The translations under genes and the position numbers were made by a program. The notes under the pieces were generated by a model that had not been told where the DNA came from, searched no databases, and saw only the letters and a list, made by a program, of their open reading frames with translations. Positions 36,803 to 45,935 of a stretch of 64,000 bases of DNA are shown piece after piece (position 1 is the stretch's first letter; each line of letters begins with the position of its first letter). Where the stretch lies: positions 3,053,501-3,117,500 of the forward strand of contig JAQISU010000058.1 in NCBI GenBank assembly GCA_029339505.1. The letters run 5' to 3'. This stretch comes from Unio delphinus. Its lineage: Eukaryota > Mollusca > Bivalvia > Unionida > Unionidae.

Positions 36803-37089
36803 CTGGATTTCTTTAAAACATTTCCAAGATATTAAAGCGTTTTCATTAAAATTTAAATTGACCTTGTTTCAGAATCTTCATTGGCCCTAAGCAAAGACTT
36901 TCATTTCTCACATCTTTAAACTCAGAAGCAGGGGGAGGGGAGAACGAAATCTAAGAACTTTTGTAGAGCTCTTTTGAATTTATCAACGGTGATAAAAACC
37001 TACATCCGAGATAGAGTCTCGTTTTGAGTATTTCATCGTGTTTCAGAGAGACGTCTGCGATTAATTAACTGTATATTTTATATAGAAAT

Positions 37090-37970
37090 GGCAAATGTTT
37101 GAAAATCATATTATTCTAGATTGACCAGAGAGAGATTAGCTGCGATTAAAAAATATATTCCCGTACGAGATAAACTTAAAGAAAATCTTCAACGACGACA
37201 ATATTCCTATGTTGATTTTGTAGCCGGTACAGAACAGTTATTTAAGACGCTAACTACAACCACTGAAAAGTCTGCTACGGCTACTGAAAAAGCTATAACT
37301 ACGGCTACTTAAAAGGCTGCTACATCTACTGAACAAAAATTATATTGGGAGATATCCCTGAAGAACAACGTGGAAAAATTGATTTGTTACCAGTACTTGA
37401 AAAAGTAGCAAAAAGATCCAAACAAACAAAAAAAATATTTTAAAAAACTTCCAGCTGAACCTCAACCTCAGTCTCAATGAGAAGGAGCTACTGCTGATCC
37501 CAGTGGAGAAGAATCATCTAAAAAAATTCCAATCGTGGAAAGATTTACCAATGATGCGATTAGTGAAATAAAAAATAGTGATATAAATAAATTAGCTATT
37601 TTTCGCTTTCATGAATTTTGTACATAAGGAAGATTATTTAAAACCTGAACATGCTAATTATTTTTTTTTTAAAAAAAAGAAGATTGGAATAGACATATAT
37701 ATCGAAGGGATAAAATAAAATAAAAATAAAATTTTAGATTTGGATAATTTTTTATAGCTTATAATTTAATAAAACGTATGGATATAGGTGCTAGGATTTA
37801 GCAACACGAACAAAAAAAACATCGTCTTCCTCCTCCTCCTCCATATGAGGAATCTATCCCATCAAAAACTCCAATATATTCTTCTGATGATATTCAGTCC
37901 AGTAGTGGAAATGGTTCTTCTTCATCTGAAGTTTACAGTAGTGGTTTAAATATTTTTTCCGGTTAATGTC
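37090..37970 (+). pseudogene. Unidentified Polinton-like virus gene, Thr/Glu- and Pro/Ser-rich, decayed
   Basis: The first open piece (37121-37312) codes for LTRERLAAIKKYIPVRDKLK and a Thr/Ala-repeat (TEKSATATEKAITTAT). After stops it continues with DIPEEQRGKIDLLPVLEKVA, later with a PPPPPYEE stretch (a PPxY-like late-domain motif) near 37.83 kb and a Ser-rich run. It precedes the small Gly-Asn protein. A Pro/Gln-rich stretch at 50.0-50.16 kb sits in the same place before the second capsid module. Function unknown; I infer a virion-associated protein from position. Confidence 0.5.
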
Positions 37971-38100
37971 ATCAATGATGTATCCAGACTAGAAGTTCCC
38001 ATCGGAGGAAAACGAGTGGGAAATAGATATTAGTTTGTATCGAGGTCTCATCGATGAAATCATAGACGACTGTTACAGCGATTAGAAAAAAAGGTCATCA
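37965..38100 (+). pseudogene. Small acidic ORF remnant
   Basis: Codes for EENEWEIDISLYRGLIDEII followed by DDCYSD. The segment at 50.30-50.35 kb codes for ISV, a stop, REPID, a stop and LVDDYHSD, clearly related. One or more stops break each copy. Function unknown. Confidence 0.45.
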
Positions 38101-38106
38101 TAAAAG

Positions 38107-38436
38107 ATGATTATACATGACCAACGACGGCAACAAGTCAGAGTCGTAATCTCAAGATTACCCGTATATAAAATATATTACGAAGATGGGTTTGGTAACA
38201 TTATCCGCGGACTATTTACTAGAATTGCTCCCAAGGCGATACCACTCGCCAAACAACTCTCGATGAAGGCAATTAGGGTTATTCGCGATAAGGCTACTAG
38301 CGCTGTTGGTGATCTTACCGGAAAAGCTATCTCCGCGTTCAAAGATAGACTAACGAGACTAATCAAAAGACCTCAACCAGTACAACTTGTAAAATTACCG
38401 TTATCCAGCTTATGCCCCCGAGTGTTGGTAAAGTGA
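38107..38436 (+). CDS. Small basic protein with Gly-Asn motif, Polinton-like minor virion candidate
   Basis: Intact frame of 109 residues, basic and rich in Arg, Lys and Ala. It has SRLPVYKIYYEDGFGNIIRG near residues 15-38, then an amphipathic region and RLTRLIKRPQP. A related gene of 132 residues lies at 50385-50783, also just upstream of a capsid gene, so the pair moves with the capsid module. A small basic protein of this sort may bind DNA or line the capsid, as adenovirus core and cement proteins do; this is inference. It starts at ATG 38107 just after the related acidic ORF. Confidence 0.7.
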   Translation: MIIHDQRRQQVRVVISRLPVYKIYYEDGFGNIIRGLFTRIAPKAIPLAKQLSMKAIRVIRDKATSAVGDLTGKAISAFKDRLTRLIKRPQPVQLVKLPLSSLCPRVLVK

Positions 38437-38565
38437 TTAACCAACTCGCGAATCAGAAATTATCAGAGCTAAGTAGAGTGAGTGATATACAACAGCAGAG
38501 AAATATTACCTCAAGTATGATAGCGGGTAGTGGTATTCGTTTTAGACGGTAATCAACTATTATAA

Positions 38566-39123
38566 ATGTTTGAAGAAATAGCTAATCCTGCGTTTAATAT
38601 CGGAGAAAGTGTAATGAGAGATACACCTCTCCGTGATTATCAAACTTATTCATATGATACCAGATCTCCGAACGAACGAGGTAGAATTAAACTACAGGTT
38701 CAGGACACTAGTAGATATTTTCTCCCCTCGGAGGGATATATTGAGGTTGAAGGTCGACTTTCAAGGGAGGATGGTACCGGTTATGTGATAGGTGATCGAG
38801 TTGGGTTTGTTAATAACGGTATAATGGCGCTGTTTAGCAGTGCCAGATATATTATCGATAAAAGAGAAACTGAGGCGATTCAAGAGAATGTCGATATCGC
38901 GACTACTATCCTAGGGCTAATGAGATACTCAGACGATTATGCGGGAACACTAAAACATTCTATGATGTTTGTAAAGGATACAAATGACTCACCTGAAAAT
39001 CGAAATATGACGAGGAACGCTGCAGGTGACGCAACTGCACCTATGAACGAGATTTATAATTTAGCATTTGCAGCCCGTAGGAGCTATGTTAAATGACAAT
39101 GAGGAGTTTTCTTGTGTGATTCC

Positions 39124-39197
<74 letters not shown>

Positions 39198-39975
39198 ATA
39201 TATTTGGATTTTGCCCCGATGTTAAAAATGTTATATTTGGCGCAAAACATACATACTCAATAGAAAAGGTGATGACAATGACGCAATATGGAGAGCTGCG
39301 AGAGTTGCCAATGGTCAGGTAACTTTGACGACGAAATTGTCATTGTGGATGCCGGCGATAACTCCTTTGGTTGTTCACGAAGAACGACTAAAGTCTTTTA
39401 TGGAAACAGGTGGCAAGTCATTATTGTCTTGGCCAACGGTGACGACAATTAGTAACTCTGGTAATGCCGCTGGGGGTTTGTTTACGTGGCAATTATCTTC
39501 GTAACATGGAATAACACATCCGAAATATGTTTTCGTTGTACTTCAGCGAGGTTATAGATCGGGAAATCAAGCACAAAACCCGATGTTATTTGACCAACTC
39601 AATGTTTCACAGGTTTCACTAAGAGTAAACACACCAAGAACCGTCTGAAGAAATAATTATGGATTTTACACATAACCATGTTGCACGGGCGTATCATCGT
39701 TTGACAACCTTCCTAGGACGAGACCTATATATTTACACTGGGATGTTAATATCTCAGCGAGAGTTTGCAACGCTGTACCCGATCTATTATTTCTCATTGA
39801 AACATATGGATTTGTATCGGCAACCCGTCTTCGATATAATTTCTCGTGCTCATGTAGGTACTTTTCCCATTGGAGGATATAGAGCGATAGCTGTTATACT
39901 CAGTAATAAGGCAATGTTACTCGAGGGTGTTGGCGGACGGATGAAACTAGCTGACGCACCAATAGAAAACATGTA
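38566..39975 (+). pseudogene. Double-jelly-roll major capsid protein (Polinton-like), broken
   Basis: The first 176 residues are open from ATG 38566 and include NPAFNIGESVMRDTPLRDYQ, SPNERGRIKLQV and GIMALFSSARYIID, matching the N-terminal half of capsid proteins from Polinton-like elements in invertebrate genomes. A frameshift near 39.09 kb, a CT-repeat expansion at 39122-39197, another shift near 39.27 kb, a stop near 39.50 kb and a shift near 39.65 kb break the rest. HIFGFCPDVKNVIFGAKHTY, SLWMPAITPL and an open C-terminal piece (39659-39975) are still readable. Capsid proteins of this fold form icosahedral shells in adenovirus- and Polinton-type viruses. It directly follows the small basic gene by 130 bases. 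Confidence 0.83.
39122..39197. repeat. CT microsatellite inside the capsid gene
   Basis: A run of about 37 CT units with one C and one T interruption sits between codons for CVIPLS and HIFGFC. The normal codons there are already CCTCTCTCT-like, so the repeat probably grew from them. Confidence 0.92.
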
Positions 39976-40025
39976 ATGTTTTCAAAAACATGTAACAATT
40001 AAATCGATCAGTTATTTAAATAAAA

Positions 40026-40231
40026 ATGTCATACATGTTAATGTCACGTTGACTCCTCGTCAATCAAAGAAACTACAGTCGAGAAACTCTACGTCATGTG
40101 GCGTAAAGATAACCTTAAAGCGTGAACAGATAGCTAATGGAGGACTAAATAAACTATCCTTGACGAAAACTCAGCTTAATCGTTTCAACAAGGCGTTTAA
40201 AGCAAATACTGGAATTTGTTACGTCTATTGA
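40026..40231 (+). CDS. Small LT-x-x-Q repeat protein of the Polinton-like element
   Basis: About 60 residues with two similar halves: LTPRQSKKLQS...GVKITLKREQI and LTKTQLNRFNKAFKANTGI. This duplicated LTxxQ layout is shared by small proteins next to capsid genes in such elements; I know of no established function. The annotated frame opens without a good ATG: ATG 40026 is in another frame, so the start may be lost to a frameshift. A protein with a similar motif is at 43672-43890. Confidence 0.55.
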
Positions 40232-40329
40232 ATTTAAATTATTTACTTCTTAATTGTTAAATCCAAATTTGTCATTTAGGGTTTAATATTCATTAATTGG
40301 GAGATATTTTCTAGAAAGTTTAGAAAATT

Positions 40330-40600
40330 TTGACATAATTGCCGAGGTAAAACAGTCCCCGGAACTCATTGGGTCACGTATGCAATACATCCTAAATCAA
40401 TTATTTATTTTGACTCGTATGGGCTAGCGCCACCAAAGGAATTTCTCAAATACGTCAACGGGTTAAACCCTCCTGCTTGGTATTAAACGTTACTCATGCA
40501 GACATTAACCGATCCTTCGATATGTGACCGAGAAGCCATTAACGTGTTAACCGCGATCTAAAATCTTCCAAGCTACCTCATAAAACCGTTCACGAGTATA
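40330..40600 (+). pseudogene. Adenain-like cysteine protease remnant
   Basis: The readable core at about 40355-40486 codes for VPGTHWVTYAIHPKSIIYFD and SYGLAPPKEFL. GTHWV holds the catalytic His and YFDSYG the acidic partner of the adenovirus/Polinton maturation protease (C5/C48-like). A stop follows near 40.486 kb. Further remains up to 40.6 kb include CDREAINVLT, but the Gln-Cys part is not identifiable. Such proteases cleave capsid precursors during maturation. It lies between the LTxxQ gene and the fibre-like gene. Confidence 0.72.
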
Positions 40601-40636
40601 CCAGTGATCGCTTTCTAAAGAGATCATAAACGTATA

Positions 40637-41658
40637 ATGGTAGATATTTGGGGAAGATAACTCCAACGTGGAGGAAAAACAAAGTGAGTTTCCCTCGAAG
40701 AAGTAAAGAAACTTGTATCAGAGGCGCTATCAGATACATTAAAACTCGTAGATGTTGATCCAAACGAAATAATTGTATTTCAAGATCGCTAAGGCTAATT
40801 GAAAACTAGTGATATTTCCATCCGCGATATTTTAGTTAAATCTGACCCGGTAATAAAGATGATATCGCGGTGTTTGACACTAACGGTAAACTCAAATCGG
40901 GTGATCTCATTTCAACTGTCAACGAAAGAATAACAGCGTTAAATAATGATTATCATGCACATAGAAAACAATTTAACGACCATGTAGACGGGTTTAACGG
41001 TCATATAAATCAATTTGCTGGGTTACAAACAGGTGTCACCGATGTTCAAAAACATTTTTATAATTTCTTTGGAGCTCCACCAGTGACCACACCAAAGCTC
41101 ATAGAAATAAAACCGCCGTTGATGATATAAAAGAAACTACGTGAAGAATATAAGGAACATATTGAAAAACAGTTTACACGTCTTCGTAATAATTTTGGAA
41201 ATGTTGATAATGCTCTTGATAATTTCTTTGGCAAACCGGCGATGGTTCCTATAAAACGTTTAGATATTAAAACATCTCTCGACAAGATCAAGAAAACTCA
41301 CGAGACTATCAGGCAAGGTTTTCCAAGGATGATTAGCACACTTGAAAAAGTCAAACTTCCTCATGAGAAAAATGTCAACGCGGTGTATACAATCCAGCAT
41401 GGATCATTTGCTTGGACTCCAGACACTAATAAGCTAGATATCACCGCGACGATCAAAGGCATATATAGACTAACATTGGTGTCGCCGACACAGTTTATTA
41501 TTTCATAGAGTTCGTCAACCGGGGTCAACAATACGATATCAACGATAATAGATAAAGATTCAACTGAACGATTTACTATAACTCACTCCGAAGACAAATT
41601 AGCTAGGATATCTGTCACATGGTACGTAGAATTTGTAACAGATTTAAATAAACAGTAA
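40637..41658 (+). pseudogene. Fibre-like coiled-coil protein
   Basis: Starts at ATG 40637 (MVDIWGR) and runs with three stops to TAA 41656. The middle carries heptad-like sequence and a repeated motif: QKHFYNFFGAPPVTTPKLIE and ALDNFFGKPAMVPIKRLDIK are two related copies about 60 residues apart. The C-terminal part is beta-rich (VYTIQHGSFAWTPDTNKLDI, SPTQFIIS). A long stalk with a beta-rich head suggests an attachment fibre or spike, which is inference from architecture. The piece at 41242-41508 is the longest intact part. Confidence 0.55.
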
Positions 41659-41690
41659 ATTGAAATCTACAATTTTTAAAAACAACAACA

Positions 41691-42019
41691 ATGACACCAT
41701 CAACATCACAACAATATCGATACGACCAGGTCATACAACTACAGACTAAACTCAAATCGCTCATAGAAGAGTATCAAATAAAAAAATTTATCGACGATGG
41801 ATTACCGCCGTTATCGTGTACTCGGTTTCAGGTAATTACCGGAGCCAGTATAATACTTTCCGCGGCGACAAATATCGCGGGAGTAATCTCGATTATAACA
41901 AAAAAATATCATCATGTAGCCAACGTAAACTACGAGACTATATTGTTAAATTTCATACTAAGTCAACCGCGTATTCGCAATTATCCGCGATGATATCGTC
42001 ATCCATCGACGGCACGTAA
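41691..42019 (+). pseudogene. Small membrane protein of the Polinton-like element
   Basis: Starts at ATG 41691 with a helical N-terminus (YDQVIQLQTKLKSLIEEYQI), then one predicted membrane segment (ITGASIILSAATNIAGVISI), then a basic stretch. A frameshift near 41.92 kb moves the reading into the overlapping frame that ends IDGT at 42019. Small helix-membrane proteins of this kind sit next to capsid genes in these elements; the role is unknown. Confidence 0.6.
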
Positions 42020-42512
42020 ATATCCGATGGCGAATTCTCCACGATGGTACACATTTATGACTCTGCGATGTCAAAATTAGAAAAATACAACGAATATAAT
42101 GGCATCGCAGATATCGCAAGAACTGCGTCAACGAATAGCAGAGAACACCGCTCTGGTGAAAACAACGTTAATACCGACAACTTCAAAGAAACCCGAATTT
42201 AGTATAGAATTTTCGTTCAAGGTAAAAAAAATAGTATTGACTCAACTAGTCGTTTATCATAGTTGGCCCAATATAAGCTCAGAATCATTCACCGGTAAAT
42301 TACCCAATAACACTTTTGTATTCGCGAACAAATATAAAAAGATGACACACCTGATTGGCAGACAATATATCTCCCAAAAGGCAGTTATGAAATCGAGGAT
42401 ATCAATAATGAAATTCAACGCAAAAAAAATCTCTCACCGGGATAGAATCTAGCATCGAGATAATTGTTCATGAACCACCAGCTGCCATCGAGATACATTC
42501 ACCTGAATACAT

Positions 42513-42514
<2 letters not shown>

Positions 42515-42608
<94 letters not shown>
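42515..42608. repeat. TA microsatellite inside the minor capsid gene
   Basis: Forty-seven TA units directly after codons for SPEYI. Confidence 0.95.
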
Positions 42609-42611
<3 letters not shown>

Positions 42612-42649
42612 CGATAAAAAACATATTGGGTTGATCTAAAGATCTATAT

Positions 42650-43330
42650 GAAATCCCAATAGGTAAAAAAGCAGCAGTTGAAAAACCACCAGCGGTTGAA
42701 AAACCACCAGTGGACGATGCGCCTAAACGAGAAGGTCCATACTAGCCTAAAAACAAGGAGTATACCTCAGATAAAGAGGCATATCACGATGCAACGATAT
42801 CATACGAGAGAAATCACCCCGATATGAACCTTTTTACCTTAATAATAGAACCAGGTGGTGGATGGATTCGAGCAAACACAGAGAGAATTTCTAGCCATCT
42901 CGTAAAAATAAATAGCGATTTGAAATACATAGAAATAACACTTATTTCAAAATATGACGAAGATGCCTCCCGAGATGAAATTGTCAAATACATACAAATT
43001 TGTAATGAAAGTATCTCCGATATGGAAGCATTCAATTTACAAATTATTCAAGCGGTGTTAGGTCATGAAAATCCTAAAACGAGAACAGAATTTGCAAAAA
43101 CGTATAATATCCTCGTCGATGATATCCCAGCATATAAACCAAGATATAATATATCTGAGTTAAAACGAAGATTAAATGAGGGTATCGACATTGGATTTTC
43201 TAAGATATCCGCGTTGTAGAATGAAAATCCTCTTCACGATGCACCTGAGAATCCTATGGATTTCAAACAGAGATACAATAATGCTCCCAACGAAACCCGT
43301 AGACATGTATCACCGCACGACCTCAGTGAT
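42650..43330 (+). pseudogene. Pro/Lys-rich then helical ORF within the minor capsid region
   Basis: Opens with PIGKKAAVEKPPAVEKPP and, after a stop at 42.74 kb, continues through a helical stretch (42824-43219: TERISSHLVKINSDLKYIEI, IQICNESISDMEAF) to DLSDRD near 43.34 kb. Its end overlaps, in another frame, the start of the C-terminal minor-capsid piece. It may be an independent gene or an insertion domain. Not recognised. Confidence 0.4.
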
Positions 43331-43671
43331 CGCGATTAATCTTATATGTGATATCATCGATGCAAATTATCACGTGAATACGACCCTGTCAAATCGAACA
43401 GCGCAGGGGTATATCCTATATACGTTTTCTCCGCAAATACCCCCTGGAAGTCTAATCGTACAAAACCCAATTAACCCGGTGTATTTGTCGTATAATAACT
43501 CCTGGATAACAAGAATGAATTTCAAACTGGTTGATCAAAATTCTAACTAGATTGTCTTACAAGATGAAGAGTTACAGATTACCCTAGATGTGAAATCCTA
43601 GATAAAAAAAACTTTGGGATGAAAAGTCTTTGAATTTCAATAACAACAATTGAAATCGTAGATTTTTAATA

Positions 43672-43890
43672 ATGTATCAACATGCACGAGTATTCGTCTA
43701 TGACTAAGATAAACTTGAAGACGCTATTAGAAGATCTTTCAAGGAAACTATTGTGTGTAATTTCGAATTCGTCGTAGATAAATTCGGCAATGAAAAGTTT
43801 CTGTTGACGGATCATCAAGTGAAACAACTTCAACGTGATCATATAACATTGATTAGTTGTAATCGTGATCAGATAGTGAATACCTTGTGA
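43672..43890 (+). pseudogene. Small LT-x-x-Q-like protein, second type
   Basis: About 72 codons from ATG 43672 with one stop after residue 11. It contains KLEDAIRRSFKETIVCNFEF, then LLTDHQVKQLQRDHITLISC. The LTxxQ...ITL pattern echoes the protein at 40049-40231. Function unknown. Confidence 0.42.
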
Positions 43891-44208
43891 AAGTCTCAAG
43901 GAAATATTATCTGTGAATGTTCCAGAGTCATCTGTAGATAGCTTCGTTGCTGATTTCCAATAAAAACTTCCAATACATTTCCAATGAAAAATGATTATAA
44001 TTTCCATGATATATGTTTAAAAATAAATTCAAAAATATATTTTTGTTAACATTTCAGAGACAAAAATCCAGCAAGTTTTACAAGTGTGTGTAATTGTCAA
44101 ATATTATTTTCCAGTATACTATTTTTTATTTCTATGATCGCCGAGTGTAATTTTAAAGTGTTATTTTCAAAACTAATTTTTTTTTGGCAAAAATGTTCTC
44201 GCTGATAC

Positions 44209-44326
<118 letters not shown>

Positions 44327-44505
44327 GCACCAACTTATCTCACCGTGGTGGGTTATAAAAGAATTTTTGCGATAAATAAAGACCTATGTGAGAAAGTAAA
44401 AAAATATACGGAGAAATAGAAGTAAAAAAGGCGAAAACAGATGATTTTAAAGGTGAAATTCGAGGAGGGGCTCTCAATATAACTAAAAAATTCAACGTTG
44501 TCAAA

Positions 44506-44754
44506 TCAGCTCCGCGATTCTAATGTTAAAAATCCTTTGACTTTTTCATCGAAATCTTTAGGTGAAAATCTTTGATTTTCCAAATACTTCTGTTCATATT
44601 CTTTCGCGTTGGATTCTATGAGAGATTCTTCATTAAATATTTCTCCGACGGATTTTAGCATTTTTCTAATTATCGCAGATGCCGCAATGAAACTTTCTTC
44701 CACGGAGGCATTTTCATATATGATTTTATGTCGTTGTCGGGAGATAATTTTCAT
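44506..44754 (-). CDS. Small helical protein of the Polinton-like element, unidentified
   Basis: Intact minus-strand frame of 82 residues, highly charged and helical (ENASVEESFIAASAIIRKML, FNEESLIESNAKEYEQKYLE). It is transcribed in the same direction as the 231-residue gene behind it and ends close to the TA repeat. No family recognised. Codon use resembles the neighbouring element genes more than the surrounding genome. Confidence 0.5.
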   Translation of the reverse strand: MKIISRQRHKIIYENASVEESFIAASAIIRKMLKSVGEIFNEESLIESNAKEYEQKYLENQRFSPKDFDEKVKGFLTLESRS

Positions 44755-44919
44755 TACACGGTACTCTGACTTATGCGTTGGATAACTTAATCCATCTTAA
44801 ACTTATATATATAATGAACAATGAAAATATTACAGAATTGAAAATCGAACTCGACCGTGTGCAGCACCTTCACGACAATAAAATATTTACAAGTGCATAC
44901 AGTGCGAAAGAATATCAAA

Positions 44920-45689
44920 AGAAGTATAATATATATATATTTTAAATATTTGTAACATCGTAGACTTTTCGACAAAAATCTTCAATCGTTTCAGATTTGT
45001 ATCCTTTGGGTTTTCATATTCGTAAATTCCATCTACGGAAATTACATCATCGAAATTCAAATAACTTCCATTTTCATCTTCAATGATTTCATATTCGGAA
45101 CTTCCTTGGTAATCCCTCGGATGTTCATTGGAAAATGTGAAGAATTTTTCATCCTTGAAATCCTTTGGGTTTTCATTCAAAGAATTTTCATTTTTAACTT
45201 CACGGGGAATCTTTTCAGCTTCAGCATCGAATCTATTTATTCGCGTTGTTGCAAATGTGATAGCGGGTTTCATATCATCGCTGATTCCTTTAAGTATTTT
45301 ATACAACGGGAAAATTTTATGTGAGAAATCATCGTTAACAATTACAAATTCACACTGCGTTAAAAGTGTTTTATATATTTTCCACTCGGGATACAATGAC
45401 CGAATTCTACGTACATAATTGTATTCGCTGATTTCATCTAACAATTTGTTCTTTTTGAAACATTCTCGTTGATATTCTATATCGGTTATATAATCTGGGG
45501 CGCACTCTCTACTGATAAAATCAGATAATTGTTTAGCTATGTTTGATTTTCTTTTGACGGCCTCCCTATATCCTTTTATCAAAAATACTTTTTCTTCAAC
45601 TGCGTCAGAGACATAATCTTGAAAGGTATTTTTTCACGATGAATAAGTTCGAGTTGTTCGACGATCTCTGATATAATTTCGTCGTTCAT
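44920..45689 (-). pseudogene. Unidentified minus-strand gene(s), charged helical protein
   Basis: An ATG at 45689 opens MNDEIISEIVEQLELIHREK and runs about 38 codons to a stop in a T-run near 45.58 kb. The next frame (45582 down to about 44887) gives a 231-codon reading with SNIAKQLSDFISRECAPDYI, SLYPEWKIYKTLLTQCEFVI and an acidic C-terminal half with two NENPKDF/SNEHPRDY-like repeats. One gene with a single slip at the T-run, or two overlapping genes, both fit. It faces away from the + gene at 45740 across a short AT-rich spacer. No family recognised. Confidence 0.5.
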
Positions 45690-45739
45690 TGTTTAAAAAT
45701 GGTATATAATATATAAAATAGTTGGCTTAATTATATATT
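45690..45739. promoter_or_regulatory. Divergent promoter region between minus and plus gene blocks
   Basis: Fifty bases separate the ATG of the minus-strand gene from the ATG of the plus-strand gene. TATATAATATATAAAATAG-like sequence in it could serve as TATA boxes for both directions. Inferred from layout only. Confidence 0.4.
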
Positions 45740-45886
45740 ATGGAAATATTTGACATTTCCGAAATTGAAACAAATCGTCGTATGAGACAAATTTTCGACC
45801 TAGATCGGGAAATAAAATGTCATACTTGGTTGTCAACGATTAAAAACTGCATAAGACAAGCCAAAAAGAGAATTTTAGAACGATAG
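45740..45886 (+). CDS. Very small charged protein, unidentified
   Basis: Intact 48-residue frame from ATG 45740 beginning MEIFDISEIETNRRMRQIFD and ending KKRILER. Helical and basic. It lies between the divergent spacer and the polymerase-helicase region. No family recognised. Confidence 0.45.
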   Translation: MEIFDISEIETNRRMRQIFDLDREIKCHTWLSTIKNCIRQAKKRILER

Positions 45887-45935
45887 AGCACGATATACAT
45901 TTTAGACGTTTCGAATTTCTCGTTTCGATAACACG

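Larger units (their letters stand above)
42099..43600 (+). pseudogene. Minor capsid-type protein, split by a TA repeat and an extra segment
   Basis: The N-terminal part (from ATG 42099) is a beta-rich domain with ALVKTTLIPTTSKKPEFSIE, LTQLVVYHSWPNIS and, after a frameshift near 42.38 kb, YEIEDINNEIQRKK. The C-terminal part (to about 43600) has SVIAINLICDIIDANYHVN, PQIPPGSLIVQNP and FKLVDQNSN. These two parts resemble the N- and C-terminal halves of one virion protein found in similar elements. Here a TA run (42515-42608) and a 650-base segment with its own frame lie between them. Function as a penton or minor capsid protein is inferred. Confidence 0.6.
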
